Assembly: GCA_049115735.1 (NCBI GenBank)
Contig: JAGDZP010000044.1
Location: 1 to 64,000, forward strand
Length of the DNA stretch: 64,000 bases
Reading direction: 5' to 3'
DNA from: CAXBNB01 sp049115735
Lineage (GTDB): Bacteria; Bacteroidota; Bacteroidia; Cytophagales; Cyclobacteriaceae
Made by a program: the position numbers and the translations under genes. Below the pieces are notes generated by a model. That model was not told the origin of the DNA. It made no database searches and worked only from the letters and a program-made list of their open reading frames with translations. This document shows, in pieces, positions 54,269 through 63,050 of the stretch. How positions within the stretch are numbered: position 1 is the stretch's first letter; the number at the start of each line of letters is the position of its first letter.

Positions 54269-56438
54269 AACTTTTTATTCCTACCAAATCACCGCCCGAT
54301 ATTAGCGGATTCCCAACTAGTCCTATGGACTCAATTGTCACTTTTCCTTTGTCCCAAATAATAATTCCACTTTGGATTTCTTCTATCTGAAGCTCGCCAA
54401 TTGGGTAAACCAACTTGAAAGGAGCAGCACTTTTTCCCATATAGCTAGCAACTATCGTTTGCTCATCTGGTGAAACGTATAACATGGCTGGTTCCTTTCC
54501 ACATGTGAGTTTAACTGACCCAATATTCAGTAATCCGGAGGCACTCTCAATAGCATACTTTGATTGAAGCATTGGCCAGTCGATCTCTCCATTTTGGTTC
54601 CATCGCTTTACAGGCTTGTGCCAATCAAAAAGGTCGACTTCCATACCCAGAGTTTTGCCATCACGGCTGTACTCTACCTTCCATTTTCTCTCTTCTTCTC
54701 CAGAATAAGTTTTCCTTGGGTCAGCTAGGTCAACTACCTCACCTCGTGCAACTGCTTTAACAAAAGCCCCGGTGCTTTCATAATCACCTCGTTCAACCAC
54801 TTCTGAATAAAAACCATTTTGCGGTTGTCCTTGATAGAATTCACCGGGCCAGGCCAGCTCCCAAAATGTCTTTGCCGGCCCTTTGTAGTTGTACAATTCC
54901 AGCACAAGAGTTCCATCTTCCATTGTATTTAATACCACCTGATCATTCTTACCTAGCCGGGAAATTGTAAAAGGTTTTATGGCCAGAAGGATACTACCGG
55001 ATTCAATAACAACCACAGATTCCGGTTCAACAATTTTAGGAAAGGAAGCAACCTCTTTGTCCATTACCCATACCTTATCCTTAGCAGAGTCCCATCGAGC
55101 CACAGCCACGATTGCCTTGGCACTGGAGTAGTGATCAAGTGCTCCCATCGATTGTGGGACATAAAGGCCAATCGCTCTATTGCCATCTTGCACACCTTGA
55201 AAATTACCTTCATCAGGCAGCAAGCCTGAAGTCCCTCGTCCTATTCCTGCTGAAAAATACCCTAGCCAATGATCGTTGAGTAGGTATCTGGTATATATCG
55301 AACCAGCCTGTGGATTGTCTGGCCGTTGATAATGAATGGCGAAAACATTGGACTGCCATGCAATGTAGCGGTTGGCCTGATTGGATAAATTTCTTGAGGC
55401 AACACCAAACGAGTAGGTCTTTCCTTTATAAGTTGAGGTTGCCAGGCCATCCTTTTTACCAACTGTTTCAACAATTTGGTCGTTTGTCACATCAGCTGTC
55501 ATCAGACCCTGCAACCAGGAGGGCACTTTACCATCGTCTATCCAAGTCTGAAATGATTCCATTTCTTTTTCTTTGAGAAGGTATGATCCACCCTTGCCTA
55601 CTACAGAACCATGATAAGCTCGTCCATGCGGACCAGCCCAACGTCCGGTTGGTTCGTGCATGTGCAGTGCCGCTCCAAGCGCAATTCTGGACATCATCAA
55701 CTTTGCTTTCAGCTTCGTGGGTGGGTGTGCCACGTACTTATGCAAGCGATGCAAAACATCAATGGCTACAGCTGTGTAGGGGGTGCTATTGTATTCATAA
55801 GCTCCTCCTGATTGGTTGGTGAAATCCATCCAACGCTGAAACTTGTTATATCCCCTCTGGGCGATTTCCTCTTCGCCTAGCAGCTCTCCGCCCAGGCAAG
55901 TGTTGTTGACGTCTTTCAAAACTATGTTGGTGTATTTTAGCCCAACATCAACATTGCTGATGTTCAGAAGACCAAGCCTAATGCTCTCTTTCAACTGCTC
56001 GACAGTCTCCGGTTTCAGCTTATCAGCATGCTCAATAACGATAGGGATCAAAGAATGAAGTAGGAATTGAACAGCATTCAGATCCTCTACTGCTTCCATT
56101 TCTATTTCCCATCGGAAACCTCCGTAATGTGGTGAAGTTGAATCAAGCTCCTGCCCGTAAAGTATCCCGGGGATGATTTTTTCTACATTGGCTAAATCTT
56201 CCGGTGTTCCATTGACCAGTAGTTTTTCACAAAGCCTTGCCGATGCTCTGGGGCCATGAAAAGTCTCTCCTCCAACTTGCTTCCCCACCATATACATTTC
56301 ATAATCAAATGACTCAGGTAATGGTAAAGGTACTTTCTGAGATGAATTTTTAGGTAATTCAGAGGCCTCCCTTTTTTGCACTTCATTGCATGCAAAAAAC
56401 AAGACAAGAAAGAAGATATATCTTGTGGAACTAAGCAC
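54255..56438 (-). CDS. Unrecognised lipoprotein, candidate glycan-active enzyme (tandem paralogue A)
   Basis: This 727-residue lipoprotein (LFFAC, Cys17) has a mainly helical first half and a mainly beta second half, the layout of alpha/alpha-toroid polysaccharide lyases and some hydrolases. Stretches conserved with the next gene include KYTNIVLKDVNNTCLGGELLG, GGAYEYNSTPYTAVA, GRWAGPHGRAYHGS, FGVASRNLSNQANRYIAWQS, YNYKGPAKTFWELAWPG and MEVDLFDWHKPVKRWNQ. The Asn, His and Tyr residues in the first three would be candidates for a lyase site. I cannot assign it to a known CAZy family. It lies in a run with a CBM-like lipoprotein and downstream of SusC/SusD. A glycan substrate is likely; the reaction is unknown. 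Confidence 0.7.
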   Translation of the reverse strand: MLSSTRYIFFLVLFFACNEVQKREASELPKNSSQKVPLPLPESFDYEMYMVGKQVGGETFHGPRASARLCEKLLVNGTPEDLANVEKIIPGILYGQELDSTSPHYGGFRWEIEMEAVEDLNAVQFLLHSLIPIVIEHADKLKPETVEQLKESIRLGLLNISNVDVGLKYTNIVLKDVNNTCLGGELLGEEEIAQRGYNKFQRWMDFTNQSGGAYEYNSTPYTAVAIDVLHRLHKYVAHPPTKLKAKLMMSRIALGAALHMHEPTGRWAGPHGRAYHGSVVGKGGSYLLKEKEMESFQTWIDDGKVPSWLQGLMTADVTNDQIVETVGKKDGLATSTYKGKTYSFGVASRNLSNQANRYIAWQSNVFAIHYQRPDNPQAGSIYTRYLLNDHWLGYFSAGIGRGTSGLLPDEGNFQGVQDGNRAIGLYVPQSMGALDHYSSAKAIVAVARWDSAKDKVWVMDKEVASFPKIVEPESVVVIESGSILLAIKPFTISRLGKNDQVVLNTMEDGTLVLELYNYKGPAKTFWELAWPGEFYQGQPQNGFYSEVVERGDYESTGAFVKAVARGEVVDLADPRKTYSGEEERKWKVEYSRDGKTLGMEVDLFDWHKPVKRWNQNGEIDWPMLQSKYAIESASGLLNIGSVKLTCGKEPAMLYVSPDEQTIVASYMGKSAAPFKLVYPIGELQIEEIQSGIIIWDKGKVTIESIGLVGNPLISGGDLVGIKSYDRE

Positions 56439-56442
56439 TCTT

Positions 56443-58575
56443 TTATTTTATGAGTTTTCCGCCCTTTATCTTTGATTTGCCTATCAGGCCTACGGTTTCT
56501 AAGGACACTTTGCCATTTTGCCAAACAATTAGTCCGGATTCCAGTCCTTCCAGTTTCACACTGCCTTTTGGTAAGTTCAATTCAAAAGGTGCTACTTCAG
56601 GGCCATGATAGGCAGCTACAACCGTTTTCCCGTCGGGTGATACATAGAGCCATGCCGATTGATTACCACAGTTCAATTCCACATCCTTAACCGACACCTT
56701 GCCCTCCATGTTCTGGCAAGCGAATTCACTTTCCATCATTTCGGAGGTGATTTGTCCATCTTGATTCCATCGCTTCGGGCTTTTGAACCAATCAAAAAGG
56801 TCGACCTCCATCCCAAGCGTTCTGCCATCACGACTATATTCTAGCTTCCAATTCCTTTCTTCTGTACCGGAATAGGTAAAACGAGGAGTTGACTTATCTA
56901 TGATTTGTCCCTGATTCACCACTTTAGCGAAAGCAGCTCCATTTTCATACTCGCCTTTTTTTGCTATTTCAGAATACCATCCGTTTTCAGGCCATCCCTG
57001 GAAAAAAGCTCCGGGCCAGGCCAGTTCCCAAAATGTTTTTGCAGGTCCCTGGTAGTTGTACATTTCGAAAACGAGCGTACCATTTACGTCCCCTGTTTCT
57101 CTAATTTCCATGTGATTGCCCATACCCAAGTCCCCAATTTGAAAAGGCTTTATGGCCACCAATACGTCTCCACTTTCTATAACTACAGTGGCACCTTTGT
57201 CTACCTGAAAAGGAAACTGATCCACCAATTGATCATTCACCCAAATCTTGTCCATAGACTTATTCCATCGCGGTAAGGCAATTACAGATTTTGCGCTGGT
57301 GTAATGATCCATAGCATTTAGATGACGAGGTGCATATAGCGCAATCGCTCTATTCTTATCCTGAATGCCTTGAAAATTACCAACATCAGGTATGAGCATG
57401 TTTGTGGGTCGCCCGGGACCAGCTGAGAAATCACCTAGCCATTCATCATTGTTGATGTATCGGGTATAGATAATGCCAGGTACTCGTTCTTCAGGTTTGT
57501 TGTACACCAGGCTAAATACATTTGATTGCCAGGCTATGAATCGATTGTCCTGGTTAAACATATTTCGGGAGGCCACACCGAAAGCATAGGGCTCGGATTT
57601 ATAGGTCGAAATGCTGATGCCTTCATCTGCACCCGTTGTTTCTATGATCTGATCTGGCATAGACTCCTCAGACAATGCCGATGAGGTCCAGTCGGGCAAA
57701 ATACCTTCATCTATCCAGCGTTCGATGGTTTTCTGTTCTTCTTCATCCATGATATACCATCCGCCCTCGCTGATGTACGAAGCATGGTATGCCCGGCCAT
57801 GCGGACCTGCCCATCTTTTGGTTGTCGGGTGCATGTGCAACCCAGCACTTACGGCTAGTCTAGCCAGCATCGTTTTCGCTCGCACTTTGGTATCAGGGTC
57901 TCTGACCAACCGAGACAATTTGGATAATACATCCAATGCAACGGCAGTGTATGGGAGGGCATTGTATTCATATACACTTCCTCCCTGACTGTCGGTGAAT
58001 TTGATCCACTCCTGCATACGCCGATATCCTCGGTTGGCTATGGCAGTATCTCCTAGCAGTTCACCACCCAGACAACTATTCGTAATATCTTTTAGAATGA
58101 TATTGGTGTACTTGTAATGCACATCCACCTTATCCACATTAACCAAAGCCATTCGAATTGCCTCTCTCAACCTGCCGTCAATAGCCGAAGATAATAAATG
58201 ACCATCTCTAATCATCATAGGAATGAGTCCATCAAGTAAAAACTCAACGGCGTTCAGGTCGTCCACCATGGGTGTTTCTACTTCCCACTTAAATCCTCCA
58301 AACGTTGGAGATTTCGGATTTGTATCCTGGCAGGATAATAGGCCGGGAACAATTTTTTCAGCAAGTGCTACATCTTCTTTAGTGCCATTCCTTAGGAGTT
58401 TTCCTATGTATTGAGCATTGAAATATACCCGATGGAAGACTTTGCCATCCACGGAATCCCCAATCATGTTAAGTTTGGGATCAAAGCCCCTAGGAATTGG
58501 GAGTGGTTGTTTTTGAGCACTGGCATTACAGAAAATCAGTACTCCACAAAAAATTGTCAAAAAAGAAGCTTTCAT
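56443..58575 (-). CDS. Unrecognised secreted protein, candidate glycan-active enzyme (tandem paralogue B)
   Basis: The 710-residue protein has a signal peptide ending at CNASAQ (residue 21), so it is soluble or periplasmic, unlike its lipidated paralogue 4 bp downstream. It shares the same landmarks: KYTNIILKDITNSCLGGELLG, VYEYNALPYTAVALDVL, KRWAGPHGRAYHAS, VASRNMFNQDNRFIAWQSNVF, YNYQGPAKTFWELAWPGAFF and MEVDLFDWFKSPKRWNQDG. The pair looks like an old duplication, and the different cellular locations suggest sequential action on a polymer and its fragments. It is the first gene after the terminator at 58593-58627. The fold prediction (helical toroid plus beta-sandwich) is my reading and is untested. 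Confidence 0.7.
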   Translation of the reverse strand: MKASFLTIFCGVLIFCNASAQKQPLPIPRGFDPKLNMIGDSVDGKVFHRVYFNAQYIGKLLRNGTKEDVALAEKIVPGLLSCQDTNPKSPTFGGFKWEVETPMVDDLNAVEFLLDGLIPMMIRDGHLLSSAIDGRLREAIRMALVNVDKVDVHYKYTNIILKDITNSCLGGELLGDTAIANRGYRRMQEWIKFTDSQGGSVYEYNALPYTAVALDVLSKLSRLVRDPDTKVRAKTMLARLAVSAGLHMHPTTKRWAGPHGRAYHASYISEGGWYIMDEEEQKTIERWIDEGILPDWTSSALSEESMPDQIIETTGADEGISISTYKSEPYAFGVASRNMFNQDNRFIAWQSNVFSLVYNKPEERVPGIIYTRYINNDEWLGDFSAGPGRPTNMLIPDVGNFQGIQDKNRAIALYAPRHLNAMDHYTSAKSVIALPRWNKSMDKIWVNDQLVDQFPFQVDKGATVVIESGDVLVAIKPFQIGDLGMGNHMEIRETGDVNGTLVFEMYNYQGPAKTFWELAWPGAFFQGWPENGWYSEIAKKGEYENGAAFAKVVNQGQIIDKSTPRFTYSGTEERNWKLEYSRDGRTLGMEVDLFDWFKSPKRWNQDGQITSEMMESEFACQNMEGKVSVKDVELNCGNQSAWLYVSPDGKTVVAAYHGPEVAPFELNLPKGSVKLEGLESGLIVWQNGKVSLETVGLIGKSKIKGGKLIK

Positions 58576-58592
58576 AAGTAGGATTAAGAGCG

Positions 58593-58627
58593 AAAAAAAG
58601 CCGCTGCAGATTATCCACAGCAGCTTT
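58593..58627 (-). terminator. Intrinsic terminator between the SusC/D operon and the downstream genes
   Basis: On the minus strand a 10-pair stem with one mismatch (AAAGC-GCTG arms, 58597-58606 and 58618-58627) closes an 11-base loop and is followed by seven T residues (58599-58593). It lies just after the stop of the 478-residue lipoprotein gene and 18 bp before the start of the next gene. It could end or attenuate SusC/SusD transcription before the enzyme genes. Confidence 0.75.
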
Positions 58628-58655
58628 GCAAGCTAACTAACTATACCAAACTTTC

Positions 58656-60092
58656 TTACCATGTCGCATCAAACTGCGTTGCGCCACCCCAGTCAAATAC
58701 ATCTTTGTGAGTATAAGATCCGGTTGCTCCATTTGCTGCCCACGAGGATGTATGCCAATAGCTATTGCCCCATCCTCCACCGTTCCAATAATCAGCCTTA
58801 GTGGCTAATTGATGAATTAGTGTACCAGAAATATCACTTGGATTATACGTTATCGTATAGAAAAATCCCATTGCTTGTCCTGTCCAGGAGTTTGGCCAAG
58901 GATCTTCAACTATATACCTATTACTACCGTCATCCTGCTCTTCATATATTACTTTTTTCTGGTAATCCCAGTATTCATCCGGTGTAGGCACGCCTACCTG
59001 GTTACTCAGAGTAAGCGACTTAGCATCTTGAGACTCTTCTGCCAAATAAAGCAATACACCGTCTTTCCATACTTCATGATATAAATTACTTTCATCGAAA
59101 TAAAACTTATATACTCTTTCAGATTGATTTTCAGTCCAGGTCATCACTGTTGCTGCTAGTTCACCTACTGAACCCGTAGATACTACAGCATCAGTAGGAA
59201 GATCAAAATATGGCTGTGCTTCAGTAACAAAGTTGATGAAACCACCAAGCATTACTCCTTTATGTACATCATCCGCAGCGTTTGCTACTGTGTTTAGAGG
59301 TGTCAGAGCGTCCCACAAAGAAATGTTCCTATAACCTTCAATAACAAGCTCTCCATTGAAGATGCCATATCCGGCTGGGCTCCAGGTAGCTTCTGATTGT
59401 ACAATTCCGCCAGACGTTTCGGTTAATGTAACAGAGTTGTCCGCATTGGCGATGAATACTTGTCCATCTGATCCTTCAGTGATATCAAATACATATCCGC
59501 CAGATGAATCTTGCGACCATTTCACTGTTACCGACCCATCCAGGTTGACTGTCATGGATGTGGAACCATTAAATTTGGACACCGAGGCATGTACAGTTAA
59601 TGTAGTAGGATTTTCGCTTGCACCAGAAAAGATATGGTGCACAAAATCATCCTCAGTTTGAGATACCTGATAGGTAACGAATGTTGTGGACTCTCCACCC
59701 TGTAGTGTGTAAAGCGAATAATTGTACACTATTACATCTCCTGTTGCACCCGTGCTGGCTATCGGTTCCTGACTGATCACCGCATTGGGGGCTACTCTTG
59801 AAATAAACTTGATTTGCTCCAAACCATCAGTAATATCGCTCAGAGATGCGCCTAATGCCTGTGCATTGGTGTTCGACGAATTGATCGCTGTTTCAATAGT
59901 GGAACCAGCTGCAAGTCCGGTTTCTGAGATTTCTACAATTGATCTCTTAACATCTTCAAGATCAGCAGGAAGCACTAATTGCTCTGGAATATCCCCAAGA
60001 ATGTCATCGGGTAACCCCGTGCTGCAGCTTATCAGAACTCCTCCGACAAGCGACAATACTAAAAATTGATATATCTTATTCATCATTGTCAT
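58656..60092 (-). CDS. Unknown lipoprotein, candidate surface glycan-binding protein
   Basis: This 478-residue lipoprotein (VLISC, Cys23; starts at Met1, 3 or 4 possible) has a helical segment at about 35-95, then repeated beta-rich sequence with many Thr/Ser/Gly, and ends in an aromatic-rich region. That region reads DYWNGGGWGNSYWHTSSWAANG and is split by glycines; the final residues are FDATW. The clustered Trp and Tyr residues are what one expects of a carbohydrate-binding face. It is the fourth gene after SusC, SusD and the GH99-like gene, the usual place of SusE/SGBP-like proteins, and overlaps the previous stop by one base. No family is recognised; glycan binding is inference. Confidence 0.68.
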   Translation of the reverse strand: MTMMNKIYQFLVLSLVGGVLISCSTGLPDDILGDIPEQLVLPADLEDVKRSIVEISETGLAAGSTIETAINSSNTNAQALGASLSDITDGLEQIKFISRVAPNAVISQEPIASTGATGDVIVYNYSLYTLQGGESTTFVTYQVSQTEDDFVHHIFSGASENPTTLTVHASVSKFNGSTSMTVNLDGSVTVKWSQDSSGGYVFDITEGSDGQVFIANADNSVTLTETSGGIVQSEATWSPAGYGIFNGELVIEGYRNISLWDALTPLNTVANAADDVHKGVMLGGFINFVTEAQPYFDLPTDAVVSTGSVGELAATVMTWTENQSERVYKFYFDESNLYHEVWKDGVLLYLAEESQDAKSLTLSNQVGVPTPDEYWDYQKKVIYEEQDDGSNRYIVEDPWPNSWTGQAMGFFYTITYNPSDISGTLIHQLATKADYWNGGGWGNSYWHTSSWAANGATGSYTHKDVFDWGGATQFDATW

Positions 60093-61201
60093 TAGTTTAA
60101 TTTGAATTCGTCCCTTACAATGTCAAGGAATTGCGTACTATAGCTCTCAGCTGGCTCCACTTGTTTATCAAAGTTCCAGTCATTAAAAGAATCCAGGATA
60201 ATTATGTTTTCAGGATTGTTTCCACTAGCTCTTTTTGCAATATCACAGAACTTCCTAAACCACTCTTCTTCTCTATCAATAACGAAATCGGTATTAGATA
60301 CATTGACGATTGTGCCATCATAAGACGGTGATACCTGAGGGATATAGTTTAGGTTGATTTTTGAAATTTCATCACTGGCAGTAGAAAGTGCCAAGTCAGC
60401 ATATTGCTCAAACATGATCATTCTGTCATAAAATATGTTATTACCTTGTCTGGAAATACGTGCATAACTTCTATGGCTAATCGCATCCACACCACCTTTG
60501 AATTTCACCTCAAAGCGCAATGGAGGAGTCCATTCTTGCTGCTCACCAATAATGTATAAATCTACTCCCAGCTGGGTGCTGACCTCAGACCTCAGAGTTT
60601 GATAGACATTGGCGTAATTTTCAGCAAATAATGTGTTACCATTTCTTATATACAACACTTTCGCACCGCCTGAAGCCGTTTGATAATTTGACATGGCAAA
60701 CAAATCAGCCATTGCAACAAAATCATCTACCAATTGGCTCATCATATTTGCTTCATCGGCTACATCAATACGATTGTTTAGAGATAAATCCATACCCGTA
60801 AAACTGTATGCGATAGCAAAGTTTTGCCCACTCGCCCCGCTTGCTGTTAATAGGTTGTCAATAAAAGCTCTATCCGTACTTTGATTTCCGGCATCAGCAC
60901 CTGAACTCAGGTTGAATATAAAGAAGTCTATCCCTGCAGCCTGAGCCCAGGTTATATGCTGAGCGTAGGCGGTTGGGTCACCGGCCTGTGAGTTGTACTC
61001 TCCAATAGCCGGAGTTTCTTTTCCGTTATTGCTCCAGTCGAAACTTACATAATGCGCACCCACAGCATAATTTACTTCTGCAGGTGTATCCGGCACTTCA
61101 AAGTCCAACAACGTACCCTCTGCTGTGGGTACAGATTCATCGACACATGCTACCATCAATAGTGCCAGAAGAATTATGAATATATTTTTTACGTTTTTCA
61201 T
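60092..61201 (-). CDS. GH99/WbsX-like lipoprotein
   Basis: The 369-residue protein has a lipoprotein signal (LLMVAC, Cys19) and a TIM-barrel-like domain. YAVGAHYVSFDWSNNGKE, then ITWAQAAGIDFFIFNLSSG, an IIGEQQEW strand and the terminal IIILDSFNDWNFDKQVEP resemble GH99 and the related GH99-like/WbsX domain. Characterised GH99 enzymes are endo-alpha-1,2-mannosidases or mannanases. The closing motif here reads SFNDW rather than the more common SFNEW, so activity is uncertain. Its position, 12 bp after SusD, suggests a surface endo-enzyme or binding protein that feeds the transporter. With GH92 elsewhere in the window it supports a mannose-containing substrate. Confidence 0.75.
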   Translation of the reverse strand: MKNVKNIFIILLALLMVACVDESVPTAEGTLLDFEVPDTPAEVNYAVGAHYVSFDWSNNGKETPAIGEYNSQAGDPTAYAQHITWAQAAGIDFFIFNLSSGADAGNQSTDRAFIDNLLTASGASGQNFAIAYSFTGMDLSLNNRIDVADEANMMSQLVDDFVAMADLFAMSNYQTASGGAKVLYIRNGNTLFAENYANVYQTLRSEVSTQLGVDLYIIGEQQEWTPPLRFEVKFKGGVDAISHRSYARISRQGNNIFYDRMIMFEQYADLALSTASDEISKINLNYIPQVSPSYDGTIVNVSNTDFVIDREEEWFRKFCDIAKRASGNNPENIIILDSFNDWNFDKQVEPAESYSTQFLDIVRDEFKLN

Positions 61202-61213
61202 TTGATGTGTATT

Positions 61214-63037
61214 TTAAAGTCTGATATAACCTGTTCCATTTCCTAGTGCGGTAATTTGTTCATCCGAACTTAATCCCGTAACATCTGTCATACCAGCCGC
61301 TTCCAGGTCAGCGATGGATGTTCCATACCATTTAGTACCAAAATCAGATGACCATGCAGGAGCAAAATTCACCCAATCCGTGACGGTTCTGACTTTGTTC
61401 ATCTCTATTGGAGTAGTAATCCAATCCACACCACCCAGGAACTTTTCGATCGCATCCTCATATTCTTTGGCGGATCTACCTTTATCAGTATTTGAATATT
61501 TCATCCTCTCAGGATGGTCAATTGGTGTTGAGCGATCCGCTGGATTCAAATAAGGAGCCCACGGCAGCAAATTGGTTCTTTTTTGCAAACACCAGGCGTC
61601 ATGCCCCTGGAAGAACATTGCAATCCATCTTTGTATGACGATCTGCTTCAAGCCCTGATTATCAGATATCCCAGTATTGGCAGTACTTGTCCAATTGTAC
61701 AAAGTCTCAGTACTAGCTGTATTATAAGCAACTCCAGGTTGAGCTTTGTATGCGTTCAGGTCATAAGATCCTGTGATAAAAGGACTAAATCGGTCAAATG
61801 ACTCATCAATTCCTGAATAATAATAAGTAGCAGCGGTAGAAGGAAGAGTAGCTAGACCAGTTTGTGCTATTTCAGCCAACATAAACATTGTCTCTGCCGA
61901 GGATATGATCATGAATTCAGAATCCTGTTTTGTATATTCAGGATGAAAATCAGAATAATGATCTGGTGTAGCATTTACCAGGGGATTTTCAGTTGGATTC
62001 TGTTGCCATGGACCATAGCTGGCATTGCCTCCTATCGGACTACCCAAATAAGGTATACCATAGGTCACATCTACCGGGGTACCTCCATCATCAAGATTGT
62101 CAACTACGGCTAGCTGCACTGATGAAGGGCTCGCAAAAGCAGTCAATCGTGGGTCATTATATGCTTTGCTCCAAAGAACAATTTCATCTGATACACTTGG
62201 TTTCCAGTTGTCACTGCTATTGATTGCTGTTCTCTCATACAACATCGAATAATTGTCTACGGAGTTCGAACCCCACAATAATCTTGCATTTTGAGAATTA
62301 TTAACGATTAGCATAGATAAGTCATTGGAAACTACATCAGAAATGTGCGTTTGTCCAAGGCCAGATAGTCCAGAATTGGACGATCCGGTTAGTCTCAGGG
62401 CAATCTTCAGCCTTAATGTATTGGTGAATCGCAACCAGTTTTCATTGTTGCCCCCATACATTAAGTCGGTGGCTAAAAAGTCTGTTGATTCAGTAGTTGA
62501 CATAACATCACTTGCTTCCTGAAGAATGCCAAGGATATGTGTATAAGCAGTCAATTCGTCATCAAATGTTAATCCAAACAAAGACTCTCCAACCGCTGTA
62601 GTAACAGGCGCAGGTCCCCATGTAGATACAATTACTGATAAAGTCCATGCTTCCAAAGCTTTTGCAATTTGCACCCTATTGGTATAGGCTGGATCATCAC
62701 TATAAAGATCTTGAACTTCCCTAGCTGGTTTTAATGCCTCTATGTACATTCTTTGCCAGTAAGTGTCCACAAAGCCTTCAAAAACTCCAAACCTTTGCAT
62801 GGCATTTCCTCTCATACCTCCACAGTATCTACCATATTGCAAAAACATCCAGAAATTCATTACTCCTCCATTTGTATCCAAATTAGATTTCATGGCACCT
62901 GCCAATAATAGTTCAGGAGAGGCTTGTGTAAATTGATTCGGGTTTCTATTTATTTCTTCGAAATTATTTGTACACGAGCTAATACCAAATGCGGTGATTA
63001 GCATGGTCAAAACGAAATATTTATATATTCTTTTCAT
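61214..63037 (-). CDS. susD-like: SusD/RagB-family outer-membrane nutrient-binding lipoprotein
   Basis: The 607-residue protein has a lipoprotein signal (GISSC, Cys22), followed by NNFEEINRNPNQ and ASPELLLAGAM, typical of SusD-like proteins of the longer SusD_2 type. TPR-like helices and the C-terminal region RWIAMFFQGHDAWCLQKRT match the family. SusD covers the barrel of SusC and binds glycan fragments for import. It is 13 bp downstream of the SusC gene. Specificity cannot be read, but the following GH99-like gene suggests an alpha-mannoside or related sugar. No ACACGTGT palindrome is visible around it. Confidence 0.93.
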   Translation of the reverse strand: MKRIYKYFVLTMLITAFGISSCTNNFEEINRNPNQFTQASPELLLAGAMKSNLDTNGGVMNFWMFLQYGRYCGGMRGNAMQRFGVFEGFVDTYWQRMYIEALKPAREVQDLYSDDPAYTNRVQIAKALEAWTLSVIVSTWGPAPVTTAVGESLFGLTFDDELTAYTHILGILQEASDVMSTTESTDFLATDLMYGGNNENWLRFTNTLRLKIALRLTGSSNSGLSGLGQTHISDVVSNDLSMLIVNNSQNARLLWGSNSVDNYSMLYERTAINSSDNWKPSVSDEIVLWSKAYNDPRLTAFASPSSVQLAVVDNLDDGGTPVDVTYGIPYLGSPIGGNASYGPWQQNPTENPLVNATPDHYSDFHPEYTKQDSEFMIISSAETMFMLAEIAQTGLATLPSTAATYYYSGIDESFDRFSPFITGSYDLNAYKAQPGVAYNTASTETLYNWTSTANTGISDNQGLKQIVIQRWIAMFFQGHDAWCLQKRTNLLPWAPYLNPADRSTPIDHPERMKYSNTDKGRSAKEYEDAIEKFLGGVDWITTPIEMNKVRTVTDWVNFAPAWSSDFGTKWYGTSIADLEAAGMTDVTGLSSDEQITALGNGTGYIRL

Positions 63038-63050
63038 TGCTATATTCTAT

